Source of the DNA: Halorubrum amylolyticum
GTDB lineage: Archaea > Halobacteriota > Halobacteria > Halobacteriales > Haloferacaceae
Length of the DNA stretch: 64,000 nucleotides
Direction: 5' to 3'
NCBI RefSeq assembly: GCF_004114995.1
Contig: NZ_SDJP01000016.1
Span: forward strand, 1 to 64,000
A program made the position numbers and the translations under genes. This document shows positions 8,693 through 16,940 of the stretch, piece by piece (the stretch's first letter is position 1; each line of letters begins with the position of its first letter). Below the pieces are notes generated by a model. The model was not told the DNA's origin and did no database searches. It worked only from the letters and a program-made list of their open reading frames with translations.

Positions 8693-9231
8693 GCGGTCGC
8701 CCCGACCGCGACCGTACCACGGAGCACGAGCAGACGCAAGAGGAGCACGTACACGAGAAACGTGACTGTCGACCCGAGAAGCGGGGCGATGAGACCCGTC
8801 AAATCGGTGCCGATGGCAGCCGCATGAAGCGTCGCGAATACAAACCCGCCGTAGGCGAACGCATGGACGACCCGAGGCCCCCACGGCTGATCGAACCGCG
8901 TCGCATCCGTGAACCCGAGAACGGCGACGACGAGCAACAGTAGCGCTCCGACACCGACGGCGACCCCGCCGAGGAAGTACGACAGCGAATACGCCGGTGC
9001 CGGTGCTTGCCCGGTGACCACGAACCAACTATCGAGGATACCTAGGCCCGCGTGGAGCGCGGTCACGATCATTGCGAACACCGAGAGTTCGATGTGAACG
9101 CGTTGTGCACCCCTGTGGAGGATACCAAATGCCTCGGTGTTGTAGAAGATGCCCGTGAGGACAGCGAGGTACAGCAACGGATACGCTACCAGGGCGGCAC
9201 CCCGGTCGAGGAGCCAGACGAGTTCGGACAT
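8686..9231 (-). CDS. Ferric-reductase-like haem membrane protein
   Basis: A 181-residue protein with five or six membrane helices. His residues within or beside the helices (LHRGAQRVHIE, TALHAG, VVHAF and TLHAA) are spaced like the haem-b ligands of ferric-reductase-like or cytochrome b561-like membrane domains. It probably carries electrons across the membrane. Its ATG overlaps the stop of the upstream gene (ATGA), showing tight coupling. It is the last gene of a minus-strand cluster with a flavin transferase. The start is the ATG at 9229-9231. Confidence 0.72.
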   Translation of the reverse strand: MSELVWLLDRGAALVAYPLLYLAVLTGIFYNTEAFGILHRGAQRVHIELSVFAMIVTALHAGLGILDSWFVVTGQAPAPAYSLSYFLGGVAVGVGALLLLVVAVLGFTDATRFDQPWGPRVVHAFAYGGFVFATLHAAAIGTDLTGLIAPLLGSTVTFLVYVLLLRLLVLRGTVAVGATAQ

Positions 9232-9518
9232 CACGAGGCCCCCGTCGTTTCGACGACATCCGGACAGCCATCCGAGTCCTGGAACCCGTTGTCCGTTTCC
9301 GGCCGCGTCGGACACTGATCCTGTGAATCGGGGACTCTGTCACCGTCATAATCGTCGGGTGCTTGGCGCGTTGTGACCGTCTGATCGACTAGCTCCGACT
9401 GTTTCTGTTCGGCCGCTTGAGTCGCCCGGACGTTTCCGATCTGCCAGAGTAGCGGGGTCGCAACGAGCAACATGAGGAGTGCGGCGACCGTGATGCGTTG
9501 CTTACGCGTCCAAGACAT
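9231..9518 (-). CDS. Membrane-anchored TSP3-repeat-like small protein
   Basis: A 95-residue protein. An N-terminal hydrophobic segment (about residues 9-28) acts as a signal anchor. A short extracytoplasmic part follows with the calcium-binding thrombospondin type 3 pattern DYDGDRVPDSQDQCP and later DSDGCPD. The protein ends ETTGAS, which loosely resembles the Thr flavinylation sequence recognised by ApbE enzymes, although no FMN-bind domain is visible. It overlaps ApbE by 17 bases and the haem membrane protein by 1 base. It may be an electron carrier or scaffold of the cluster; this is inference. Confidence 0.7.
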   Translation of the reverse strand: MSWTRKQRITVAALLMLLVATPLLWQIGNVRATQAAEQKQSELVDQTVTTRQAPDDYDGDRVPDSQDQCPTRPETDNGFQDSDGCPDVVETTGAS

Positions 9519-10368
9519 GGGTGTCGAAGCCGTCGGTCATATGAAACACGCCCTCGTGAACGATGAGCGCCTCGAGTCCATCCCAGTCCTCAGCGAGTGT
9601 TCTGGCCTCATCGAGCGGTAATACGGCGAGCGTCGTCGCGAGTGCGTCGGCTTCCACACAATCCCGCTCGGCGAGGACAGTTACCGATTCGTGTCGCGAA
9701 CCGAGCCGTTCGGTCGCTGGGTCGTAGATGTGGTCGGTGCCGTCACGCTCGCGGCGATAGCTTCCGGAGGTGGCAACGGCCCAATTTGTTTCGAGGATCT
9801 TCAGCGGCTTCGCGTCGCCGTAGGGACTTTTGATGCTGACCGGACCGGTCGGGGGCGACATGTCGCCACCCCCGCTGACGAATCCGCGTCGGCCGAGTCC
9901 GGCGAGCGTCTCCGTCGCTCGATCGACGATGTATCCCTTGGCGAGGCCGTTGAGATCGAGAGTGACGTCGGTACTGACGTGGTGCCCGCTGATACTGACT
10001 GTTCCAGTCTCGAACGTTTCGGGGACGGAGTCGTCGTCTCCCCGCAGATACGCCTTGAGGGAGTGTTCGACGCTTCCTTGGTGGATGTCGAAGATTCCCT
10101 CTGTTCGTTCGTAGTATTCGAGCCCGCGATGTACGAGGCGAGCGACGTGTTTGTTTTCGACTGCTCCCCGGCTGTTGAGTCGACTGACTCCGCTGTCGGC
10201 GTCGAACGCGTTCAATTGGTCTTCGAGCTCCTCGACCGTCTGTCTGGCGGCGGCCGCCGCAGCGGCGGCTCGGACCCCCTTCACCTCGACGTGAAACGAC
10301 GTATCGCAACACCGGAAATCACGGCACGCGGCTCCCACCCGTTCGTACGCTGTTTCGAGAGCCATCAT
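9502..10368 (-). CDS. apbE: FAD:protein FMN transferase, ApbE family
   Basis: Transfers FMN from FAD to a Ser or Thr of a redox protein. The 288-residue protein shows the ApbE core: DLNGLAKGYIVD near residue 137, the Gly-rich segment VSGGGDMSP, ATSGSY near residue 198, and a C-terminal Asp-containing EADALATTLAVLP. Its target is unknown, since no FMN-bind domain protein is visible in the cluster. It overlaps the TSP3-like gene by 17 bases and follows the acidic secreted protein by 9 bases. The start is one of two adjacent ATGs at 10363-10368. There is no obvious lipobox, so its location relative to the membrane is uncertain. Confidence 0.9.
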   Translation of the reverse strand: MMALETAYERVGAACRDFRCCDTSFHVEVKGVRAAAAAAAARQTVEELEDQLNAFDADSGVSRLNSRGAVENKHVARLVHRGLEYYERTEGIFDIHQGSVEHSLKAYLRGDDDSVPETFETGTVSISGHHVSTDVTLDLNGLAKGYIVDRATETLAGLGRRGFVSGGGDMSPPTGPVSIKSPYGDAKPLKILETNWAVATSGSYRRERDGTDHIYDPATERLGSRHESVTVLAERDCVEADALATTLAVLPLDEARTLAEDWDGLEALIVHEGVFHMTDGFDTHVLDA

Positions 10369-10377
10369 TTGCTGCCC

Positions 10378-10698
10378 TTAGTCCTCCTCCTCGTATTCTT
10401 CATGGTCTTCGTGTTCCTCTTCGTTGTCTTCGGACGCTCCATCCTCATGTTCCTCGTACTCTTCCTCGCGGTCCTCGTCGTACCCCGACTGTGTCTGTAT
10501 AGCGGGTGTGAAGTCCTGATTGGGCGTGGGAGCATCAGCTCCGACCTGCTGTGGCCCGTTGGTGTCATCGCTGACTGAATCGGCCGGCTGTCCGAGGCCG
10601 ATGCCAGGGAACGCGAGTCCCCCAGCGACGACCGTCGTTAGGAGTGCACCGGCGAGGGTGAACGCGACGAGTCGGTTGTTCGGAACGGGAATACGCAT
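10378..10698 (-). CDS. Secreted or anchored Glu-rich acidic protein
   Basis: A 106-residue protein with one hydrophobic segment (residues 9-32), probably a signal peptide or anchor. A linker follows, and then a tail of about 35 residues made almost wholly of Glu, Asp, His and Tyr. The His and acidic residues could bind metal ions outside the cell. It is the first gene of the ApbE cluster. I do not recognise a family. The start at 10696-10698 gives a basic N-terminus before the hydrophobic core. Confidence 0.65.
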   Translation of the reverse strand: MRIPVPNNRLVAFTLAGALLTTVVAGGLAFPGIGLGQPADSVSDDTNGPQQVGADAPTPNQDFTPAIQTQSGYDEDREEEYEEHEDGASEDNEEEHEDHEEYEEED

Positions 10699-10975
10699 TG
10701 TTTGCGATCGAACGAAGACAGACGGTGATAAAGTGCATTCGCGTCCAGCTATCGAATCGTCGTACGGTCGTCGAATAGTCCGGGTGATCGAGTTCGGTGT
10801 CCTGTCCTTTGCCCCCGAGTACGCTGCACGCTACTGCCCTCTCCGTACAGGAGGAGAGAACGGTTCTACCCGTGACAGCCGCAGAGTTGGGGACTGTCGA
10901 GATGGGACGCGTTCCGTGGCCACGGACGACTGTGGTCTGTGAATCAGTAGCAACCAAGAGAAGGTGTGGAGCTGT

Positions 10976-11320
10976 TCACACTGTTCGACGATATCCTTCG
11001 TACGCCGCGAGCATGCCGAGAGGAAACGCCAGGACGCCGTCCCAGGAGAGTGTACCCGTCTCCGTGGTACTGTCGTACTGCGAGGAGCGCGGCGACGAGT
11101 CCGAGTTTGACGACCGCATACGCACCCACTCTAGATGACCCCGTACGAGGAGCAGTACAGCCAGCAGACGAACGTGTCGGAAGGAACATTCTAGGTCGGC
11201 GGGGAAGTTTTGGCCAGAAGGACCGATAGTACGTCGTCCAGCCGAGTGTTGCCAGCGTGGAGAGGCCCGCGTGCCACAGCGTGGAGTCGAACGGCGTCCG
11301 AGTTTCGACGATTGATCACC
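10976..11320 (-). pseudogene. Frameshifted remnant of a small membrane protein gene
   Basis: Minus-strand coding signal is spread over several frames. One frame has DSTLWHAGLSTLATLGWTTY (about 11215-11285), the next RHVRLLAVLLLVRGHLE, the first again VVKLGLVAALLAVRQYHGDG (about 11045-11110), and then GVLAFPLGMLAAYEGYRRTV up to the stop at 10976. Read together they form a plausible haloarchaeal membrane protein of about 110 residues, broken by at least three frameshifts. I cannot name the family with confidence. Confidence 0.55.
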
Positions 11321-11528
11321 CAGGCGCCCGCAGCCGATCATAACGTTCGGGCCTCACCCGATCACAGGCCAAACTCCTGCTAGGTGGGCAGATCACGACT
11401 ATCGAGGGAACGCCTTGGACTAGGGGCGGTCTGTGAAACGGTCGAGAATACAGATGCCGTGATTGATCCAGATCATACTTTTGTTTCCATAGTTTGGACG
11501 CCTTGGAATCGGGTGTTTCTAAGGGAAA

Positions 11529-11535
11529 TTATAAT
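11529..11535 (+). promoter_or_regulatory. TATA-like box for the YHS permease
   Basis: TTATAAT lies 26-32 bases before the permease ATG at 11561, consistent with leaderless transcription. The region 11321-11528 upstream shows no supported gene. Confidence 0.5.
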
Positions 11536-11560
11536 AGATGATCCCTGCGATGATACACCC

Positions 11561-12955
11561 ATGCAGGCGACCCTGATCAGTGGTGTCCTCGAATCCCTCC
11601 GTATCGGTGTCGGGTTCCTCTGGACGGCGGCGTGGGCGATTATCATGGGCCTCACGATCACGAGTCTGGTCCAGGTGTACGTCTCCAAGGAACGAATGGC
11701 GCAGATGCTTGGCGACGGTGACCTGAGCGGACTCACCAAAGCGACCGTGTTCGGGGCGGCGAGCAGCGGATGCAGTTTCGGAGCCGTCGCCATCGGGAAG
11801 GGGTTGTTCAAGAAGGGCGCTCACGCGGTGAACTTCCTCGCGTTCATGTTCGCGTCGACGAACCTCATCGTCGAACTCGGGTTGATGATCCTGATTCTGC
11901 TGGGCTGGGAGTTCCTCGTCGCGGAACTGCTCGGCGGCCTCATCCTCATCGGCGTCATGGCCGTCATCGTCCACCTCACGCTCCCCGAGAATCTGTTCGA
12001 CGAGGTCCGGGAGACGCTGAACGAGCGCGACCGCGAGTCGGGCGTTACCGAAGATCCCACCTGTGGGATGGAGGGCAAAGAGGAGTACACGCTCACGACT
12101 GACGGGGGCGAGACGCTCAAATTCTGCTCGAAGGGTTGTCTGGAGACCTACCGCCAAGAGATGTCGAGCCGCGGCGGGTGGCGCGAGGGGTTGTTGTCGT
12201 GGGGCGGCTGGTACAAGGTCGCCAATCAGTACCGTAAGGAGTGGTCGATGATCTGGAAGGACGTCATCGCGGGCTTTCTCATCTCCGGGTTCGTCATCGT
12301 CTTCGTCCCGCAGTGGGTGTGGAACACCCTGTTCATTCAGGGCGACGGCCTGCTCGTGACCGCCGAAAACGCGATCATGGGTGTCGCTATCGCCGTCATC
12401 AGTTTCGTCGGCAGCATGGGCAACGTCCCCTTCGCGGTCGCGCTATGGGGCGGCGGCATCAGTTTCGCCGGCGTCATCGCGTTCGTCTACGCCGACCTCA
12501 TCACGATCCCGGTGTTGAACGTCTACCGGAAGTACTACGGCTGGAAGATCATGCTGTACATCCTCGGCGTCTTCTTCGTCACGATGGCGTTCACCGGCTT
12601 CCTCATGGAACTGCTGTTCGACGCCCTCGGCATCGTCCCCGACTTGGCCGGCGGCGAGACGGCAGCGGAACAGACCTACTTCGAACTCAACTACACGTTC
12701 TATCTCAACCTCGTCGCCTTCGCGCTCTCCGGGTTCCTCGTGTACGTCTACCGTCGGGGACTGGGCGCACCCGGGCAGTATCGCGATCCGGTGTGCGGCA
12801 TGCGGACCGACGACGAGGCCCCGAGCGCGTCCCACGAGGGGACGACGTACTATTTCTGCGCGGAGACCTGCAAGCGAACGTTCGAAGGAGATCCGACGGA
12901 GTTTGCCGATCAGAGTCTGCTGGTAACGAGCCACGATCACGACCATGACCACTGA
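11561..12955 (+). CDS. YraQ/DUF318-type permease with two YHS metal-binding domains
   Basis: A 464-residue predicted metal or thiol-compound permease. Two membrane bundles match the DUF318 (YraQ, SO_0444) fold; the first has SSGCSFGAVAIGKGLFKKGA (about residues 68-87) and the second has SFVGSMGNVPFAVALWGGG. Between them, at about residues 162-200, lies a YHS/TRASH-like domain with DPTCGM and FCSKGC. A second such domain at about 405-450 has DPVCGM and FCAETC. A His/Asp tail closes the protein. YHS and TRASH domains bind soft metals such as Cu, so copper or zinc efflux is likely. I chose the ATG at 11561 for its TATA spacing; an upstream in-frame start is less plausible. Confidence 0.85.
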   Translation: MQATLISGVLESLRIGVGFLWTAAWAIIMGLTITSLVQVYVSKERMAQMLGDGDLSGLTKATVFGAASSGCSFGAVAIGKGLFKKGAHAVNFLAFMFASTNLIVELGLMILILLGWEFLVAELLGGLILIGVMAVIVHLTLPENLFDEVRETLNERDRESGVTEDPTCGMEGKEEYTLTTDGGETLKFCSKGCLETYRQEMSSRGGWREGLLSWGGWYKVANQYRKEWSMIWKDVIAGFLISGFVIVFVPQWVWNTLFIQGDGLLVTAENAIMGVAIAVISFVGSMGNVPFAVALWGGGISFAGVIAFVYADLITIPVLNVYRKYYGWKIMLYILGVFFVTMAFTGFLMELLFDALGIVPDLAGGETAAEQTYFELNYTFYLNLVAFALSGFLVYVYRRGLGAPGQYRDPVCGMRTDDEAPSASHEGTTYYFCAETCKRTFEGDPTEFADQSLLVTSHDHDHDH

Positions 12956-12979
12956 CAACTGCAAAGTCGCGGGAGGGCG

Positions 12980-14194
12980 TCAGAGCGGCAGAATCCCGCC
13001 GTCATCGTCGCCGTCGTCGGTCCCGTTCTCCGTTCCGTCGCCCGACCCGTCATCAGATCCGCCGTCGGTCCCGCCGGTGGTGTCGTCGTCGGTCTCGTTT
13101 CCGCTATCGGTCGTGTCGTCGCTGTCGGACATGTCGTCGTCAGCCGTTCCGTCAGATGTCTCGTTTCCGCCGTCTCCGGAGTCTCTCTCGTCCGTCGACG
13201 GGTCGCTCCCGTTCCGCACGTCGTCGCCCTCGCCGAAGATGTCCGTCTCGATCGTCTCCTCGTAGGTGAGCGCGTCGAGCGGGACGGTGGCCTCCTCGCC
13301 GCCCGGGAACTCGATCACGGCGTAGAACTCGATCCGGAGGCCCGTCACCTGGTGGCCGCGAACGTCCTCGTCGAGGTGGGTGACCCACCAGTCGTCGAGG
13401 CGACGGTTTTCGAGGCCCGTTGTGAACTCGACCGTCTCGGTGCTGTGGGAGGGGATCACGTATCCTTCCTCGGTCTGTCCCGACCCCATCTCCACCCCGT
13501 TCATGGTGATGTCGTAGCCGATCTCCGTGACCGCGTACGGCTCGATGTTCGGGTTGTACACCGTAAACGCCATCTCGATCGGCGTCTCCAACTCGCTGAC
13601 GGTCCCCCACTCGCCCCGGGTCTCGTTGACGTAGAGGACCGGATCGCCCGTCAGCGGGCTGTCGGCGTTCACCGGCCGCGTTTCGTCGGAGTTGAAGGCG
13701 CCGAGGATGTCCGTCCGGATCTCGCGGCTTCGCGAGAAGTCGACGCTCCGGCCGAGTCGGTCCGAGGTCGCGGTCGCGTCGATGTCGAGGGTCGTCCGCT
13801 CGCCGTTGCGAACGTGGCTCACCCACCACGGCGGGATTCCGTCGTTCCGCAGCCACGTTTCCAGCTCCAGCGTGGAGTTCCCGGTGCCGACGCGAACGCC
13901 CTCCCGACCGCCCTGCGCCATCTCGATGTCGTTCATCGAGACCGTGTAGTTCACCGAAACGCCGTCGAGGCCGACCCCGACGGGATTCGGGTTCGAAACG
14001 ACCAGATCCGTCTCGATCGCCGTGGTCTCGTTCGTCACGTCGCCGAACGTGTTGTCGACGGCGGCGACGCTCGGCGCGCCCAGCACCCCGAGAGCGAAGG
14101 CCCCGCCGACGGTTCCGACGACGACGAGGACCGCGAGGAGCGCGATCTTGCGCTTCGAGCCGACGAGCGCGGCGACGGCGTCGCTCGGATTCAT
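12980..14194 (-). CDS. LEA type 2 (WHy) domain secreted protein
   Basis: A 404-residue protein. Residues 16-40 form a signal anchor. Two LEA14/WHy-like beta domains follow, at about residues 45-165 and 190-305, with repeated patterns such as VVSNPNPVGVGLDGVSVNYT and FTVYNPNIEPYAV. The last 85 residues are a Gly, Asp and Thr linker rich in N-glycosylation sequons (for example NGS, NET). Such proteins are common on the haloarchaeal surface and may aid desiccation or salt tolerance. The start is the ATG at 14192-14194. The gene is convergent with the permease, 24 bases away. Confidence 0.88.
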   Translation of the reverse strand: MNPSDAVAALVGSKRKIALLAVLVVVGTVGGAFALGVLGAPSVAAVDNTFGDVTNETTAIETDLVVSNPNPVGVGLDGVSVNYTVSMNDIEMAQGGREGVRVGTGNSTLELETWLRNDGIPPWWVSHVRNGERTTLDIDATATSDRLGRSVDFSRSREIRTDILGAFNSDETRPVNADSPLTGDPVLYVNETRGEWGTVSELETPIEMAFTVYNPNIEPYAVTEIGYDITMNGVEMGSGQTEEGYVIPSHSTETVEFTTGLENRRLDDWWVTHLDEDVRGHQVTGLRIEFYAVIEFPGGEEATVPLDALTYEETIETDIFGEGDDVRNGSDPSTDERDSGDGGNETSDGTADDDMSDSDDTTDSGNETDDDTTGGTDGGSDDGSGDGTENGTDDGDDDGGILPL

Positions 14195-14306
14195 ACTCGC
14201 TCAACCCCGCCGAATCGTAAAATCGTACCGCATCGGCATCGAATCGCACACCGATCGGCTCGGTTACAGGTATCGCTGTCCTGACCGCCGCGACCGCCGC
14301 GACCGC

Positions 14307-14504
14307 CTACAGCACGTCGCCGATCCGCACCGGTTCGCCGTCGAGATCGGGCTCCTCGGCGACGATCTGTAACACCTCGTGATCGGTGACGTCGCGGTAC
14401 CCCTTGCCGGTCGCCTCCTCGATCAGGTCCTTTTCGAGTTCGAACTCTGTGCCCTCATAGACCACGTCGACGCCGTCGTCTGTGAACGTCAGGTCGGTGC
14501 TCAT
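14307..14504 (-). CDS. DUF5800-type small protein
   Basis: A 65-residue acidic haloarchaeal protein beginning MSTDLTFTDDGVDVVYEG and ending EPVRIGDVL, typical of the family annotated DUF5800. Function is unknown. The ATG at 14502-14504 is preferred to a longer in-frame start that adds a non-conserved leader. Confidence 0.82.
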   Translation of the reverse strand: MSTDLTFTDDGVDVVYEGTEFELEKDLIEEATGKGYRDVTDHEVLQIVAEEPDLDGEPVRIGDVL

Positions 14505-14595
14505 GGAAGTCGGTAGGCTTCGGCCGGATAAAAAGGGGCGTGACACGGCGGCGATCGGCACGGTGGCCGGAGTTCCGCGTTCGAGGGCAGACGGC

Positions 14596-14778
14596 TTACT
14601 CGTCGTCTTCGTCGTCTTTCATCTCCGAGAGCCGTCCGACGAGGTCGTCGGTCGACGCGCCGCCCTCGATGGATACCTCGCCGTCGTGGTCGTTCTCGTG
14701 GACGTTCACGGCGCCGTCGTCGTCGGTGTCTACGTCCTGATCCTTCTGCTCGCTCTCGTCGTACGATCCGAATCCCAT
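14596..14778 (-). CDS. DUF5786-type acidic small protein
   Basis: A 60-residue, very acidic haloarchaeal protein starting MGFGSYDESEQ, the hallmark of the family annotated DUF5786. The C-terminus contains VGRLSEMKDDEDDE. Function is unknown. It sits 91 bases upstream of DUF5800 in the same direction. Confidence 0.85.
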   Translation of the reverse strand: MGFGSYDESEQKDQDVDTDDDGAVNVHENDHDGEVSIEGGASTDDLVGRLSEMKDDEDDE

Positions 14779-14899
14779 GTCTCAGCCTTCCGTGCCGGCC
14801 TGATAAGGGTAGTGACACCGCGACGGTTCGGCAACGCTCCGCACGGGACTTGGACGGACGACCATTGGCGTCCGACGCCCGTCGGACGACCCCATACGG

Positions 14900-14905
14900 T
14901 TTATA
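14900..14905 (+). promoter_or_regulatory. TATA-like box deciding a GTG start
   Basis: TTTATA lies 24-29 bases before the GTG at 14929. This spacing supports a leaderless transcript and picks that GTG over the far upstream ATGs in the same frame. Confidence 0.55.
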
Positions 14906-14928
14906 CGGGCGGAGAGAGTTCTCCCGGT

Positions 14929-16059
14929 GTGTCGCTGAGGGGAGGCGGTCCGATCGAAGAGCTGGCCGTCCCGTCCGGGACGACCGTCGAGGAGCACGAC
15001 CTCGTCACCGACGGCGACGTGCTCGTGGGCGGCCAGTCGACCGTGGAGTTCGGGCTCCGCGGGCGCAACGTCGCGCTCGGCGAGCGCGTGAGCGTCGAAA
15101 ACGACATCGAGGCCGAGGGCGACTGCCGGCTCGACACGTGGTGTTCCGTCGACGGCAACGTCCTCGTCGGCGAGGACGCGTACCTCGGCGAGCGGGTGAC
15201 CGTCACCGGTCGACTGATGGTCTCCGGCGACCTCGACATCGGCGACGACGTGACGATCGAGGAGGGGTTCGAGGCGAACGGCTGGATCGTCATCCGGAAC
15301 CCCGTCCCCACCCTCGTCTTCTACTTCATCGTCCTCTCCCAGCTCCTGCGGCTCGGGGAGACCGACGCCGCCGACGACCTCGCGGAGGCGCTCGCCGACG
15401 GCGACGACGTGCGGGACCCCCTGCTGGTTCCGCGCGGCGCCGAGATCTCCGACGACGCGTGGCGCGTCTCGACGCCGGCGACCGTCGGCGACGACTGCCG
15501 GCTCCACGGCAACCTCCGCGCGGAGTCGATCCGCGTCGGCGAGCGCGACGAGGTGTTCGGCTCTCTCCGCGCCCGCGAGGGGATCACGGTCGGCGCCGAC
15601 ACGGTGATCCACGGCGACGTCACCACCCGCGGCGGGACGGTCACCGTAGAGGCCGGCGCGCGGGTGCTCGGCGACGTCTCCGCCGGCGACCTCGTCGTCC
15701 ACGACGGCGCCGAGATCGACGGGAGTCTCCGCGCCCGCGGCGAGATGAAGCTCGTTCAGGAAACCGGGAGCGACGAGGGAGAGACCGGGAGCGACGAGGG
15801 AGAGACCGGGAGCGACGAGGGAGAGACCGGGAGCGACGAGGGAGAGACCGGGAGCGATGACGGCGAAAGTGGAAGCGAAGGCGAGCGCGATGATGCCGAC
15901 GGGGTCGGTGAGCCGGACACCGACGAACCCTCCGCCGAGGATCGAGACGCAGAAACGGCGACCGAAACGGAGGGGGAAACCGCGGCCGATAGCGGGGCCG
16001 AGGTCGCCGACGAGGACCCCGACACCGAGAAACCGGACGCCGACGCGGAAGCGACGTAG
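14929..16059 (+). CDS. Bactofilin-like polymer-forming protein with repeat tail
   Basis: A 376-residue protein. Two blocks of short beta-helix repeats (about residues 15-120 and 180-270) show alternating Gly, Asp and Val, for example VDGNVLVGEDAYLGERVTV and VHGDVTTRGGTV-like turns, as in bactofilin or polymer-forming cytoskeletal proteins. A hydrophobic segment, NPVPTLVFYFIVLSQLLRL (about residues 124-142), separates the blocks and may attach to the membrane. The tail contains tandem ETGSDEG repeats followed by a very acidic stretch. Bactofilins scaffold the cell envelope in bacteria; the role in haloarchaea is not established. The start is GTG, set by the TATA box at 14900. Confidence 0.78.
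   Translation: MSLRGGGPIEELAVPSGTTVEEHDLVTDGDVLVGGQSTVEFGLRGRNVALGERVSVENDIEAEGDCRLDTWCSVDGNVLVGEDAYLGERVTVTGRLMVSGDLDIGDDVTIEEGFEANGWIVIRNPVPTLVFYFIVLSQLLRLGETDAADDLAEALADGDDVRDPLLVPRGAEISDDAWRVSTPATVGDDCRLHGNLRAESIRVGERDEVFGSLRAREGITVGADTVIHGDVTTRGGTVTVEAGARVLGDVSAGDLVVHDGAEIDGSLRARGEMKLVQETGSDEGETGSDEGETGSDEGETGSDEGETGSDDGESGSEGERDDADGVGEPDTDEPSAEDRDAETATETEGETAADSGAEVADEDPDTEKPDADAEAT
15763..15867 (+). repeat. 21-base tandem repeat within coding sequence
   Basis: Four identical 21-base units start at 15763, 15784, 15805 and 15826. A fifth, diverged unit follows at 15847. Each encodes seven residues (TGSDEGE). The perfect identity suggests recent slippage and probable length variation between strains. 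Confidence 0.95.
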
Positions 16060-16089
16060 CCGAGACGTTTCGCAGCGGTCCTGACGGTT

Positions 16090-16854
16090 CTACCGCTCGA
16101 TCGTTTCGCCGACGAACACGTCCTCGTGAAGCGTCTCGGTGACGACGTCCGCGAGGGTCCGGAGATTTTCCGTGTCCTCGCGGTTGTACGAGACCAGCGT
16201 GTCGAGCGCGTCGTCGTCGCCGCGCTCGTACTCGCGCCAGAGCCGGACGGCGTCCCGCCCCGAGATGTCCGGGCGGTCGCGATCGATCCCGATCTCCTTC
16301 TCGATCGGCTTCAGCCCGCCGGAGAGCCCGATCCGCTTGCAGGGGTACATGAGATCGAGGTGGGGCGTGTCGATCTCGATGTCGAAGGAGGTCTCTAAGA
16401 ACGGCACGTCGAATCGCGCGCCGTTGAACGTCGCGAGCAGGCTGGCGTCGGCGAACCGCTCGCGGAGGCGCTCGGCGGTGAGGTCCTCGCCGGCGACGAG
16501 CGTCGTCGTCTCGCCGTCTCGGTGGAAGCTCACCGTCGTCACCCGATCGCGGCGCTCGTCCAGCCCGGTCGTCTCGATGTCGAAGAAGCAGGTCTCCTCG
16601 CGGAAGTTCTCGTAGAGCCGCCAGCGCTCTCCGCTGGGGAATGTTCGGTCGAAGTAGGCGGAGTCGCCGTCGTCGAGGCGGGTCAGCGCCTCGGAGATGA
16701 ACGACTCGATCCGGTCGGCGGTGGTCGCGCCGACGCCGGAAACGTCGACTGCGGGGTCGAACGACTCCCACGTGGTGACGCCCTCGCGCCAGAGCCGGCG
16801 TTCCGTCGTCTCGCCGACTCCCTTGACCGGGATGAAGCTGTTCTCGATGCGCAT
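16090..16854 (-). CDS. RNase H-fold exonuclease, YprB-like
   Basis: A 254-residue protein. The N-terminal 60 residues resemble helix-hairpin-helix DNA-binding repeats (FIPVKGVGETTERRLW and VSGVGATTADRIES). Residues 85-250 form a DEDD-type exonuclease domain with FFDIETTGL (first Asp and Glu), FNGARFDVPFLE (middle Asp) and YNREDTENL (last Asp). It probably degrades DNA or RNA 3' to 5'. The family is common in archaea as RNase_H_2 (YprB) proteins. It is convergent with the bactofilin-like gene. Confidence 0.85.
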   Translation of the reverse strand: MRIENSFIPVKGVGETTERRLWREGVTTWESFDPAVDVSGVGATTADRIESFISEALTRLDDGDSAYFDRTFPSGERWRLYENFREETCFFDIETTGLDERRDRVTTVSFHRDGETTTLVAGEDLTAERLRERFADASLLATFNGARFDVPFLETSFDIEIDTPHLDLMYPCKRIGLSGGLKPIEKEIGIDRDRPDISGRDAVRLWREYERGDDDALDTLVSYNREDTENLRTLADVVTETLHEDVFVGETIER

Positions 16855-16940
16855 ACCGGACCGGAGCGCTCCGCGGGCAAAAGCGCGACGGGAGCGGTCC
16901 GACTCGGCCGCGTCACCGGGACGCGGCGGGACGGCAGGTC

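Noticed and set aside
10797..11138. 113-codon plus-strand frame
   Set aside because: It is opposite the frameshifted membrane gene remnant and lacks acidic composition.
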